Positions 38,501 to 48,100 of a stretch of 64,000 nt of DNA are shown in pieces; position 1 is the first letter of the stretch; each line of letters starts with the position of its first letter. Origin of the DNA: Hymenolepis diminuta. Taxonomy: Eukaryota; Platyhelminthes; Cestoda; Cyclophyllidea; Hymenolepididae. The stretch is from positions 1,336,866 through 1,400,865 of the forward strand of contig CAADRB010000017.1 of the NCBI GenBank assembly GCA_900708905.1, given 5' to 3'. A program made the translations under genes and the position numbers. The notes under the pieces are model-generated. The model did no database searches, was not told the origin of the DNA, and saw only the letters and a program-made list of their open reading frames with translations.

Positions 38501-39283
38501 TCCTTTAACAAATTCAATTGGCTCATGTTTTCTACGTAAGGGAAAACATATGAGTATGCATAAATAATCTGATGTCTGTACCTTAAAGCAAGCTATTTTA
38601 TTTTGTTTTTTTTTTAAATAAAACCGACACTCGCCATCTAAGAACATTACTCAGCTAATATTATGGAATAAATATTTTAAAAATGTTATTTTAATTGTCT
38701 ATAATTTAGTCGATGCTAAAATAATAACCAGATATTTTATCAAAATAAAAAACCTACTTCTCAGGAAGGACATTGTCGTTCGTTGTTTCCTCTGGTGAAA
38801 AGTGTTCCACATTTGGGGCTAGGCAACTTTGAGTTGAGGAGTCGTGCTGTGTTCCACACATTGGAAGAAAATTACGCACAATTTCCTCAATTATTTCATC
38901 TAAATATCGAAAGCATTTTATTAATTTATGTCAATGTTATATTACATAGGTATAAACGAAATCATAATTGTTTCGATGTTATTTGATAGAATCTACATCT
39001 GTAAATATAAAAACCTTACTTTCCGATCTCTCTTCCACTTGTTGGAGGCTTTCTTCAAAGCACGAATCGCGTGTATTAACGGAGGCTATATTTGCATTAA
39101 AAGGTGAGAAATGGAAGTCGAATAAGGCAAGCAGAATAATAATTAGCGCCTACGTTCTAACAGATTTTTAACAAATTCATCTAGTGGATCGTTTAAAGCA
39201 TCTGTCTGATCCTTGTAAATCCACTTTGGTGTCCATGCCGATTCGTCATCGGATGATATATCAGAATTATTTCTGTCAGTCAT
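35556..39283 (-). CDS. 14-finger C2H2 zinc-finger protein (copy B)
   Basis: Seven-exon model: 39283-39154, 39085-39020, 38899-38758, 38531-38341, 37491-37248, 37017-36791, 36712-35556. Exons total 2157 nt (718 residues) and all six junction phases agree. Residues 1-333 are acidic and of no recognised family. They include two degenerate finger-like motifs, YCPSCSYRSTDRS in exon 4 and SSCSFNSADRS in exon 6. Residues 334-718 are a continuous array of 14 C2H2 units joined mostly by TGE- or KGE-type linkers, so a nuclear DNA-binding role is expected from the family. Finger 1 is completed by exon 7 (CDVCEKKF). Fingers 6, 7 and 9 read FTREVCGKKA: the first Cys is Arg and the core Phe is Ala. Introns are 68, 120, 226, 849, 230 and 78 nt. 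The sequence before the ATG is CTACGG, where copy A has TTACAG. Confidence 0.88.
35984..36310 (-). repeat. near-identical 84-bp finger units
   Basis: The units for fingers 6, 7 and 9 (about 36304-36236, 36220-36152 and 36052-35984) are almost identical at DNA level, including their unusual Arg and Ala codons, and finger 5 shares much of the helix half. Identity this high against more diverged neighbouring fingers indicates recent unit duplication or gene conversion. Confidence 0.85.
37590..37740 (+). mobile_element. short remnant of the non-LTR element in copy B
   Basis: About 110 bp match 30320-30430 (shared stretches include TGGATAACT, CAAAACTTT and CGAAATTAGTA-like sequence). The remnant lies in intron 4 of the 14-finger gene, the intron equivalent to that holding the longer element in copy A. 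Confidence 0.55.
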
Positions 39284-39709
39284 CCGTAGGACCAATGTTT
39301 ACTTATCAGCTTAAAATATCGCAGACCCACAATAAAAACTTATAAATATATAAATTTGGCTACTAAATGAAACGCTTTTAAATTGATCAGTAGTCAGATG
39401 ATCGAAGCTGATCAAGATTTTATTTGATATTTAATTTAATAATATCTTAAATGTAGTTGTTTAACTACTCCTGTTAAAACTATTACTGTTTGTATTTTAT
39501 GAGGTTGTAACAGAAGTTCTGTCCAATTTTTGAGCTATGCGTTTACGGCACGATGCCTCAATTTAGCTTGTTCATGTTGTATGCTTTTCTACGGTAATTA
39601 ATTAAACATTATTTCTTCTTTCATATTGTGTGATAATTAATATTATTAATAGCTATTTATAGCCCTAATGTTCACTCCAATTAAGGACCATATCAGACAT
39701 ATTTTACTG

Positions 39710-40025
39710 TTTCAATCTCATCAAGGAAATACGGCAAGCTCAGCAGCATAAAAACTCAAAGACACTTATGGAAATGATGTTGTGAATGAGAAGACCTGCA
39801 GAAGGTGGTTTTCTGCAGATGGTTTCAAAAAGGGTGACTTCAGCCTGAAAGACAAACCGAGAGCTGAATGCTCAAAAAACTCAATTCTGAGCCATTGGAA
39901 GTTGCCATTGATGAAAATCCAATCTCCACTGCTAGAGAACCTAGCAAAACCTTTCACGTAAGCCGCCATATGACCATATATATAGGGAAATAAAAAGACT
40001 CAAAGGCAAAGTCTCAAAAGCTGGG
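39710..40025 (+). mobile_element. mariner transposase fragment (N-terminal DNA-binding part)
   Basis: Broken plus-strand frames read TYGNDVVNEKTCRRWF, then FKKGDFSLKDKPRAE, then after a frameshift EVAIDENPISTAREPSKTFH and VSRHMTIY. These match, in order, the two helix-turn-helix segments of mariner/SETMAR-type transposases. The catalytic DDD domain is absent and no terminal inverted repeats were recognised. It lies just upstream of the 14-finger gene. Confidence 0.75.
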
Positions 40026-40029
40026 AAAT

Positions 40030-41465
40030 GTCTCTGTGACACTCAGTTTCTTCCCTCTTCTTTCTCTTTGTTCTCCATAAGGCTCATCAAACAAGGTCTT
40101 TCTTTTCACCACTCCGTCCTGTGGTAAGAATCAAAATTATTTGATTGGAGGGTAGATTAGCTAAATAAAATAGTCTCTAAGATAATTATTTACGACTTAT
40201 TTCACCCGTAGCTGAAGGACTGGGTGGATTCAATATTCGAATGTTGTGGAAAAAATTTTCACCTGCCGGCATTCGATAAAATGGAATATTTTTACCCAAA
40301 AAAGGGGAATTAAAGTAACAATTTCACATGTCTATTAGTTTTGTAATTGATTTTTTAAAATTATACTTAATATTGACAATACACTAAATTTGTGAGTTAT
40401 TTCTGTTGATGATGCGGAGAAAATAAAAATTTTTCTTAATTGCTTGTATATTATTCAGTTCGGGCATTTGTGGCAATTATAACAAAACAGCTCCACTCGA
40501 ATATACCTTCGTGCAACAAAGTTTGGTTAGAATTTTTTGTCTTCTAATGTTTTCGAATGAACCCTGATACGACTTCTCAAGCAATCTAAGTATTCGAAAA
40601 AGCACGAGTTTGTGTTTACAAGCACATTTTGTCCGTTCTTCTGCTAGATGTATTTGCAAACCAATAAAGAGCATTTATATGTCATTTAATGACAAACATA
40701 TTCCGAAAATTGCACTACTGCACTTACAGTATCTTGGTTGTCTGGATTCTATTTAGAATGTTCCTATGCATTTAAAGTTTATCCTCCAGATTAGGTGCAT
40801 GATACATCTTCAATTTCACATTTTGGAGGATTTATAATTTAAATATTTATTGAATATATTTAAGATCACATTTAATTTGCAATCATTTAATTATTTGATA
40901 GTAATAAGCCCAATGCTGGATAACAGCAGTTTGTACAAACTAAACTAAAAGCAGTCAGTTTTTCAAATGACCACATATATCCCCGATTGATGTAATCACT
41001 AATTATGCCCATAATGCTCATGTTCTTGAAAAAATTTTCATGCATCAAGTCCTTTTTCTAAAAACATGGAAAAATGCAATTACTGAGGCACAAACATGTA
41101 ATAAATTAATTGCATCCTTGCTTGACGTGAAGTTAGTTCTTCACATCAGGTCTCTCCGGGCCCGATTTGATAGTGCGTGAATTAAAATGTCCATCCAAGT
41201 TGGGTTCAAAAACTAGGAGTACCGAAAGTATAATTTTCACTTTCATAAACTTGAGGACTCGAAATTTAAAAATTTATGTTCTAAAATAAGAAGTATGTCT
41301 CCAAGTGTAAATCTTCTGAAAATGAATTAAGTAATACAAATAACTTAGTAAGAAATTTAATAAAATATTTAAAAAGTGATGAAAGTTACCTACATCAACA
41401 TATGATCTTGCACAACTTAAACCTGTTATCGTTCAGATATAAATGGAGCATCATTACGCAATTAA
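40030..41465. other. intergenic, nothing recognised
   Basis: AT-rich. A 65-codon minus frame (40674-40477) rich in Lys/Leu/Cys has no convincing finger spacing. Confidence 0.4.
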
Positions 41466-41469
41466 TGAG

Positions 41470-41660
41470 ACGAATGCGATTGCAGTTGGACACACGTTCA
41501 ATTGTTGTCAAAGTCGTATTCTCTTCATGTGATTTTCAACTTGAGAGCAGCTTGGACAAAAGAAATGATTTATTTCATCTTTTGTCCGGTTAGAATTAGT
41601 CAACTGATGTCCAAGTAAAAGATCTTGATGGAATTCGTCCAACTCTTGTTTTGTATATTA
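41470..41660 (-). pseudogene. relic of zinc-finger exon 4 (copy C)
   Basis: The minus strand reads GHQLTNSNRT then HFFCPSCS, aligning with AHQLNDST and YFYCPSCS of exon 4 in the 14-finger gene, then a deletion and frameshift, then TTLTTIERV matching TTSTTFECK. It is a third diverged copy of this family, 2 kb upstream of copy B. No other exons were recovered around it. Confidence 0.55.
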
Positions 41661-41669
41661 CATATAATA

Positions 41670-44490
41670 CATAACATCTTAAAAAATAACGTGTTGTTGT
41701 TTGCCTTAAAAAATTACCGGATTAAATTTGCACAAAATAAATACACAGGACACTGAAGACATTAGTTATTTATTATCAAAATATTTAAAGGAATTAGTTC
41801 CTTCTTTAATTTTCCTCCCTATACGCAAAATATGGAAAATGTGCCGACTGCTCAGGAGAATAATTCTCGTGAATACTCGCTGGTAAAAATTGCCTCATAC
41901 ATCACGATGTGCTTATGGAATTGCATTAACACTACATCACCTTGCCATTTCTACCTACTTCAGGCATTATGAGGTCAACTGCCATTCATCGACTAGTCCA
42001 TTGTCATATTCTAACATACGCTTAATTTAGTCCACTAATTGCTTCAGTCTTCCTCGGCAAATCAAAATTGGGAAAAACCCTATGTCAAAGTCATAAATAG
42101 ATTATGAATTTCATCAATAAATGTTCGGTCATCAGATTAGCCTCGTGTGGTTACGCCTCTCCCTGGAATCCGAATAAGTATAGCAGCGTGATTGACCAAA
42201 CATTACGACATTTTCGCCACGTGTTATAACAAATTCTTATTTGCAAATGTTAAAATATAGTCTCTAGATATTCTGCTATAAGCCGAGGATTTTCATTCAT
42301 ATTCTAATTGCTCCTATGAAAGATAGATATATTTTTAAACAGAATTTGTAATTTGAGTTCGATAAGGAATAAAATCAAATTCTACATTCGAATAGATATT
42401 CAACAGGATCGGCCAATTGACAGATTTCATTGATCAGTTAATTTATGAAATTTTAAATTTAGTTCTATCGTGTATCAGAGTATGCTATGTATTATATCCG
42501 TTTAATAAATAATAACTGAAAAACGGATGACCTCTTTCTAGCTCATTAACCTAGCACATTTCAAGTTCAAATGTGTGTTTGAGTCTAGGGAAGTAAGTTA
42601 GCATTCGAGTGCACTTATGATCATGCGATTCTAGACACTCATCGAAAATTCCATTAAGTTAACTAAAATTTGAATTCTCTCCCTCCTAATTTTGTCCAAC
42701 TGCTTAATCACTTTCACATATTTATTCAATTAATACACTCCTATAAAGTGGCGTAGGTTTAAAAGACGGACCGATATCCCAGAGCTCAGTGGGAGGAGAG
42801 AAAGTACAACAGTTGGGCACTAAAATAAATCAATTATGACTTGAGATAATTTAAATATGTGGATGGACCGATCATGGGAATAAAGGGCTTCTGGAAAATA
42901 TAGCAGACATGAATTTTAATAATATTATTTGTTCCTGAAAATTATTTAATAAAACTTTCTATTATATTGATATAATTTTTCTGCTCAGATATTTCTTCAT
43001 TAATCCGGAGGTTTTTCTGAAAATTTCTCACGAAATTCTCTGATTGATTCATCTTTTTTTCCTGATGACATTTTTTTTCCTTATTCATGATTGCATTTTG
43101 GTGGTTGGTTCAGCTTCAATTTGCTTTTTCGTCTCATTTTTAATTCCATGGGAGATTTTATAAGTCAATTATTTGTTTCCATTAATCAGTTAGTTCCGAA
43201 TAATATCTCTCAGCCCAAGAAACAAAGAGGCTGATAACAGGAGGCAGAATGGGTCATTTCTACCGAAAGCAGAAGCAGATGTTTAGAAATTTGTGGATAA
43301 CTGGTAATTACCCATGATTTACAGGATATTTGAGCTATTTCTCCCACGGAAGTGGAAATAATCCTGGCCGAGGAAATATCGAGCTCAGGGGGTTTATTTC
43401 ATACTACCTACTATGAAGAAAGTTACACTGTTGCACAGGTTCCAGCAGGGGAATAATCAGGATTGCTTGACTGAAGAAATTCCTCTTTCAGTGAAAACGG
43501 TAAATGCTGTACTAAAATCTGCAGAGTGGAAACTCTCTGAATCCTCAAATCATTTATTCTCCTCTCGTTGAATCTAATATAGAACTATTTCTTGTTCAAC
43601 GTAATTCATCAGGAAAAACCATGATTCCGGACAAACTTAGAGAAGAGAAGTTCTATGTTATTCACTACAGTCTGGAACTGTGTAATTTCAGTGAACCGTC
43701 ACCGTCGGAGAGAGCAAGATAACCATGGAGTCGTCTTATAAGTAAAAACGTACTTGCTAAATTAAGTTTGAAAATATCCTACTCCTTTGTCACCTAAATT
43801 TGAAACTTCACTAAAGGGAAATTTTCTCATATTAGAACATTAATATTATATTGAGAAAATATTCTTTCAATATTTCGCCTCGGGGAAATAGTATTTGTAA
43901 CATGTGAGTTTTCTACATAACCCAAGAGTACAGTGTGTATTTTTGCTTGAAACAAGTTTGAAGCAACTTATTTAGCGAGTTTAGAATGCCCAACTTCTAA
44001 GTCTCCTTCGATTGGACTTCCTATTTTAAAGTCCAGTGACCGAGAAAAAGATGTGAATTCATTCGTTTTTTTACAGGAAGTTGGTGGTTTGTATTTCTCA
44101 AGCAACATACGCAGCTAGAGCGAAGTAGATGTGTGCAAATTTTGACTTAGAATGTTCATATATTCATTTGATGCAGTATATAAAGCACTTGTTTTCCACA
44201 TATGATCCTCAAAATAAACTAAATGAAGAATTGAATTTGATTTTCAACAGTATAACTATTACTGTAAAACGTCTTCATACATTTTGCCGCACAAATTATT
44301 GAGTCCTTAAATCATTGCAAAACCAAGACAAGCATAAATTATGCTAATAAGTTTGTATTAATTTGGATTTAAACTAAAAATGGGAAAAGTTATGCTTTTA
44401 ATATTCTACATAATATAATTTGGCCTAAAGATTTGGCGCGTAAATTAATCAAGACACTAGCCTGTTGTACGCACTAGCTCATCTGGTCAT
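41670..44490. other. intergenic, nothing recognised
   Basis: AT-rich, with no conserved frame. The right end would contain the promoter of the TMEM170-like gene. Confidence 0.45.
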
Positions 44491-44502
44491 TTGTGCATTG
44501 AT

Positions 44503-44962
44503 ATGAATTCAGTGCCAACTAGTACTAGTGGGAGGGCTAGTGGTAAGTTGTAATTTTTCTCATTTTTCAGATATTTGGTGGAAGGTATTTTTGTGGGGAT
44601 CAGCTTGTAATGCAGTAATTTATGGAATCGCAATGATTATTTCAATAGTCAACCTTAAAGCACACAAACGCGCTAGGATTTATCTTCCTGGTTTGATGCT
44701 TGTGATGGGTTTAGTCAATACTTTCACCGTTCTCCTTATATCTTGTAAGTATACTTGATTTTATATACCTTATTAGTAAATGAAGCCTTTGCTTTGCCTC
44801 AACGCCTTCACAATATTTCGTCTCATTTTAGCTCTAATTGTCGCTTTCATCTTTGACTCAATGGCTCTTCCATTCAATCAGCTTTATGCCTTCATTTGTG
44901 GTTGCCTTTGTTCCATTATCCTATTCGTCTTTTCTATAATTCGCTTCCCCGCATCTCTTTAA
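44503..44962 (+). CDS. TMEM170-family membrane protein
   Basis: Three exons: 44503-44542, 44571-44744, 44832-44962 (345 nt, 114 residues), phases 1 and 1. The first intron is only 28 nt (GTAAGT...TTTCAG). The protein starts with a short polar segment, then has three hydrophobic segments: one beginning DIWWKVFLWGSACN, one around LPGLMLVMGLVNTF, and a C-terminal one around FICGCLCSIILFVF. The aromatic start WWKVFLW, the H-K-x-x-R loop and the FDSMALPF segment before the last helix match TMEM170A/B, small ER/nuclear-envelope proteins linked in animals to ER sheet and nuclear pore organisation (family knowledge). Human TMEM170A and B are about 130-144 residues, so this one is compact. It is followed 151 bp later by ENTPD in the same direction. 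Confidence 0.75.
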
Positions 44963-45097
44963 CTTAATTCTAATATTTTCCCAGTTTTGATTCCATTTTG
45001 TTGATCGATTTGTACTATATTGCGTAAAAAATATCGAAAGCGAACTACTTGTTTTTCTTTGATTAATCGATTTTTCAAGATGAGTTAAAGATCTTTC

Positions 45098-45116
45098 TTT
45101 GTACTATCAGGTAATG
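45098..45116 (+). promoter_or_regulatory. candidate trans-splice acceptor at the ENTPD start
   Basis: A pyrimidine-rich TTTGTACTATCAG lies directly before GTAATG, so the ATG begins 3 nt after a canonical AG. With TMEM170 ending 151 bp upstream there is little room for a separate promoter, and spliced-leader addition here would separate the two messages. An ordinary 5' UTR intron is the alternative. Confidence 0.4.
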
Positions 45117-48100
45117 AGTCAATGCCAGGGGCTTTCCCTAATTTTAATCAGTCTATTGGTAATCTATTTGGCCTATTCCCTAAATTGGTTTTCAATCTTT
45201 TCGTCTCGTTCATCCGAGTTTGACAAAAATACAATTTATGGGGTTATTTTCGATGCTGGCAGCACTGGTTCAAGGGCACGCATCTACGTAGTTCTTCGGA
45301 ATTCTCCAGGTATGCCATCAACTTCACTTATTTTCCTACATTTGACGTATTTTTTCTTCTGAAAGAAAACTAGGCTGAGATTGTAGTTAAGGATTGAATT
45401 TTCTAGTTTATTTTACTTGGAATTGTTTTGAGATATTAGTCATTCTCTTTTCCCTCTTTTCCTGCTACTTCTGACCGTAATGGTTGATCTATCGTTAGAA
45501 GTCCTGGATCTGGTCTAACCTGTTAGTTTTTTGCATTGAAAATTGGTTACTGCCCTGACCTCATTCTGTTCTCTCTGATTTGTTTTTCACTATAAGATCG
45601 TTAATCTAATGATATCATGCTTCTTGTTATATTTTGTTTACTGTCAACAGTTTTTTATAAATGTCTTGGAAACGAAATAAATCGCTCGTTGTGTCTCTTT
45701 GTGGCAATCACTTTATTCTCTCCTTACTTGTTTTATTTTACTGTTTTTTTGCTTTAACATTTGAATGAAATTACTGTCTTTTCTTCCTACATTTCGTAAG
45801 CTATGTCAACTTTCTGAATGGCGTAAAGGCAATTATTGCGTTTTATTACATTTCAAGGCTTATTACGTGCTTTCACTGATGAGATGAATAGTGACTTAAG
45901 TATTGAGGAAATTTCTTTAATCCAAGAGACTGAAAGTTACGTGGCTTGATTTTTGGAGTACACTAATGCGCTCCCATTTCTTTTCAGGGATATTTTTCGG
46001 AAGTGTGATTGTAAATGCTATCTTTTCTCTATAGGTTGCTGACACTAATAGCGTAGTCCTAATGGGTTTACCTGCAGTACACGTTATATATCTGTGTGAA
46101 GTCAGTGACTACAGTAAACTTCTAGCTAGTCATGGAAGGTGTTCACATCAGTTGACTTGGATAGAAGAAAAATATCCTAAAGCGGCTCTTATGAGAAAAA
46201 TTGGTCAAACATCCAAATCACCGGGTGTGCACCGAAGAGCATCGATCTCTTGACCTCTGACTTGTCAGACATGCAATTTGAATAATGTGCCAACATGAAA
46301 TAGTAGATCTCATTTCTTAAAACTGGAATGGTAGAAAGAGGGAGATTTCATTTTATGTTTTTCACTTCAGTATGAGTTGTTATATAGTTGTTTATTTTAT
46401 TTTGAAACTAAATACAGGAATTTTATTGTAGCGTGAAATAGCTTAATATATCATGTCTTACTATCATGATATCTATTTCTTTCCGTATGTTCTGTCTTTG
46501 TCAAGCATCAAATGGTTTGTTAAAGAATACGCACTAATCTCCATTAAATATTTATCACCAGAAGTGTTCAATTTTGTACTATCAGTTGAAATTCTTCGCT
46601 TAATTATTTTATGAGAAAAATATCCCGATTTTTTTTATTTTCGAATGTATCGTTGGGTTTTATATGCTTGTAGATGGTAAATCCTGTGGTGTCTGTAGTG
46701 GACTAAATATCCCAGAGCAATGTGAAAAGGAATGGACACCGTTGAAGAAAGTTTTATCGATAAATGATGGCGGCGGAGAGGAAGATGGAGGAAAAATGAC
46801 GAAGAAGAGGGTCACCAGTTTGTTGAAACTAAAATATCAGTGGCCACCAAATTTGTAACTGACTGAGTATCTTAGTAACTAGTAGAAATGGAATGAACCA
46901 GTGAGGTTTCATGTAGAATTGAGTCAAATTATATGATTTGCGTATTTCCCGTTAAATGTTTACGATTAAGAGCTCAAAACCGGAGAAAAATATAAAAAAT
47001 AGCTTGGTTTTTTAGTTAAATGGATTTCTATAATAATATTAACCCAGTTTGGAATTTATTGAGGCTATGTTATTCATGTGCAGGCTGTGAATGCTATAAT
47101 TTGACCTATTTCGCTTTAATTACATACCACGGGTTCTTTCAAAATGGATTTGTAATAATAACTGAACTCATATAAAATATATTTGAACATTTAAGTTGAA
47201 GACATTCTGTAGATTAAGGAACTTTTGTCGTTCTTCGTGTGGCCAAAATTAACTGTTCAGTTAATTCATTTCAGCATTGGGTTTTGAGCTAATGTTATCT
47301 AATATGGTTGGTATGTATGCAATCTCCTCTCCGCCGGCACGGTATAGTTCTTATTAGAACCATAAATTTATCCAGGTACCCCTTAAACGGAGCTAATAAC
47401 TCCTTATACGTATTTTTATTATGCTAAGGAGCTCAAGTTGGATAACTTCCACGTCATAACCATGGCAGGTCTGTATTCATTGATTGACTGACGGGCCAAT
47501 AATATTTTGCCACATCGGGCATGAAATCTAGTAGCTATTAGTGATTGGTTCTCAAGCCAATCGTAACCCTATTGCCATTGTTATTGGTGTATAAATACAT
47601 TCTAAATTAAGCTAATAAGTCTGTTTAGTTGACTAGTCTATCTAGTTTAGTTTCTGTCTTTTACCTTCCTCTGGGGTTCTGAGCAACTGTATTATACGTA
47701 TTAAAGCAGGCTAATCACACATTATAAGAGTAATCACCACTGTATTTTCAGCAAATCTAATGATCAGTTAACAATGGTTTAGAGAAGAGGAATCTTTAGT
47801 GTACCTTCATGTAAGATTAGTATCGCTAAGTATGTTTTAATCGTGGCGCAGAGATCGGCGTGTGCATCAGCCATTTCACACAAATGATTGCTCATCGGTA
47901 CATATCCAGTGATGTGGGTGACCAACCCCACTGGTTAATATTGGTCAGTAAGAGAGATGGTAGGATTTGAGGTTCGAAAGAACTTTTCCGGGACACCTCC
48001 TCTGTACCCAATTAGAATTATGTTAACATTGTCCTTGATGTGTTCGAGCAGTTTTTCTTTCAATGGATTTGACAATATTTTATAGTTAGATCTGCTAGTA

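Larger units (their letters stand above)
33950..39290 (-). repeat. tandem segmental duplication, right copy (B)
   Basis: Right copy of the duplication described at 27600-32360, in the same orientation. It carries the intact 14-finger gene and only about 110-150 bp of the retroelement. Confidence 0.75.

Noticed and set aside
39001..39020. Possible 21-nt intron right after exon 2 of the 14-finger gene (GTAAGG...TTTACAG)
   Set aside because: Too short to splice; a 120-nt intron to the acceptor at 38900 closes the phase and is conserved in copy A.
44745..44776. A 32-nt intron after TMEM170 exon 2 (acceptor TTATTAG)
   Set aside because: It leads to a frame with a stop after about 27 codons and loses the last membrane segment; the 87-nt intron restores the family C-terminus.
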